From Chloroflexota bacterium (GTDB lineage Bacteria; Chloroflexota; Dehalococcoidia; Dehalococcoidales; RBG-16-60-22), in assembly GCA_016875955.1 (NCBI GenBank), contig VGOH01000055.1, positions 1 through 7,178 of the forward strand: DNA of 7,178 nt, given 5' to 3'. The first letter of the stretch is position 1, and each line of letters starts with the position of its first letter. A model generated the notes under the pieces. That model made no database searches. It worked only from the letters and a program-made list of their open reading frames with translations, and was not told where the DNA came from. Below are positions 6,648 to 7,178 of this stretch, one piece after another. A program made the position numbers and the translations under genes.

Positions 6648-7178
6648 ATGGTACTCACTGCGGAGCAAATCAAAAAGGTCAGCGTTATCGGTGCCGGCAC
6701 CATGGGCCACGGCATCGCCCAGGCCTACGCCCAGGAAGGCTATCCGGTCACCATCACCGATGTTGCCAAACCGGCATTAGCCGGCGTCAAAGACAGGATT
6801 AAATCCAACCTGAAGACCCTGGCTCGTGAAGGGCTCTTCCCGCAGAAAGAGATAGCCAGCATAGTCGCCAGAATCAGCGTGGTTGACAGTCTGGGCAATG
6901 CCGTCCGGGATGCCGACCTGGTTACCGAAGCTATCTTTGAAGACCTGCCCACCAAAACAAAGCTTTTCCAGGAGATGGAAAAATTCTGCACACCGGAGTG
7001 CATCCTGGCCAGCAATACATCGTCGTTCCCGATGACGCAGATATCATCACGGATGAAAAACCCGGAGCGGGCCATTGTCACCCACTGGATGAACCCGCCA
7101 TATCTGGTGCCGCTGGTGGAAGTGGTGCCCGGAGAAAAGACATCGGAGCAGACCTATAAAACAGCCTACGAAATCCTA
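6648..7178 (+). CDS. 3-hydroxyacyl-CoA dehydrogenase family protein, C-terminus cut by window edge
   Basis: The first 177 codons of an NAD-dependent dehydrogenase run off the right edge. Bacterial 3-hydroxybutyryl-CoA dehydrogenases have about 280-290 residues; related enzymes reach about 320. The N-terminal Rossmann domain shows KVSVIGAGTMGHGIAQAYA (10-28) with the GxGxxG dinucleotide loop at 15-20. Asp38 ends the second strand, the usual sign of NAD rather than NADP preference. TEAIFEDLPTKTKLFQEME (93-111) and LASNTSSFPMTQIS (120-133) are conserved, and the latter holds the family's active-site serine. The catalytic His is His146 in THWMNPPYLVPLVEVVPG (145-162) and its Glu partner is Glu158. 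The usual HBD/FadB form is HFFNPxxxMxLVEVV; the NPPYLVPLVEV version here resembles L-gulonate 3-dehydrogenase (lambda-crystallin) and carnitine dehydrogenase relatives. Reaction class is firm: reversible oxidation of a 3-hydroxy acid or its CoA thioester. The exact substrate is open. Confidence 0.9.
   Translation, partial: MVLTAEQIKKVSVIGAGTMGHGIAQAYAQEGYPVTITDVAKPALAGVKDRIKSNLKTLAREGLFPQKEIASIVARISVVDSLGNAVRDADLVTEAIFEDLPTKTKLFQEMEKFCTPECILASNTSSFPMTQISSRMKNPERAIVTHWMNPPYLVPLVEVVPGEKTSEQTYKTAYEIL

Overview
The window is a compact, fully bacterial stretch with no mobile element, CRISPR array, rRNA or tRNA that I can see. It holds seven protein genes, two of them cut by the window edges. Shine-Dalgarno sequences are strong (AGGAGG type), three genes start with GTG, coding DNA is fairly GC-rich, and the transporter's binding protein is a lipoprotein with a long Pro/Thr/Ala linker behind the lipobox. 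That combination is common in Chloroflexota (Dehalococcoidia-like lineages), which is my best guess. It is an inference from style only; no marker gene is present.

Layout. Positions 1-480 (minus strand) carry the N-terminal 160 codons of a fumarylacetoacetate hydrolase (FAH) family enzyme. Positions 481-631 are an AT-rich divergent intergenic region with candidate promoters in both directions. Positions 632-6543 (plus strand) are a complete five-gene ABC importer operon of the peptide/nickel (Opp/Dpp) class: binding lipoprotein, two permeases and two ATPases. The gaps shrink from 23 to 10 to 3 to 2 bases, so the genes are almost certainly one transcript with coupled translation. Positions 6544-6647 hold a well-formed sigma70-type promoter and a strong ribosome binding site. 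Positions 6648-7178 carry the N-terminal 177 codons of a 3-hydroxyacyl-CoA dehydrogenase family protein.

How the genes may work together. The lipoprotein would capture a solute outside the membrane, the two permeases form the channel, and the two different ATPases drive import. The substrate cannot be read from sequence: this class includes importers of peptides, nickel chelates, opines, glycosides and other small organics. The FAH-family and hydroxyacyl-CoA dehydrogenase neighbours are typical of organic-acid or aromatic-compound catabolism. A catabolic substrate is therefore a reasonable hypothesis, not a demonstrated one.

I found no clear undescribed system. The points most worth a second look are the extra N-terminal membrane hairpin on the second permease, the atypical active-site segment of the dehydrogenase, and the overlapping divergent promoters.
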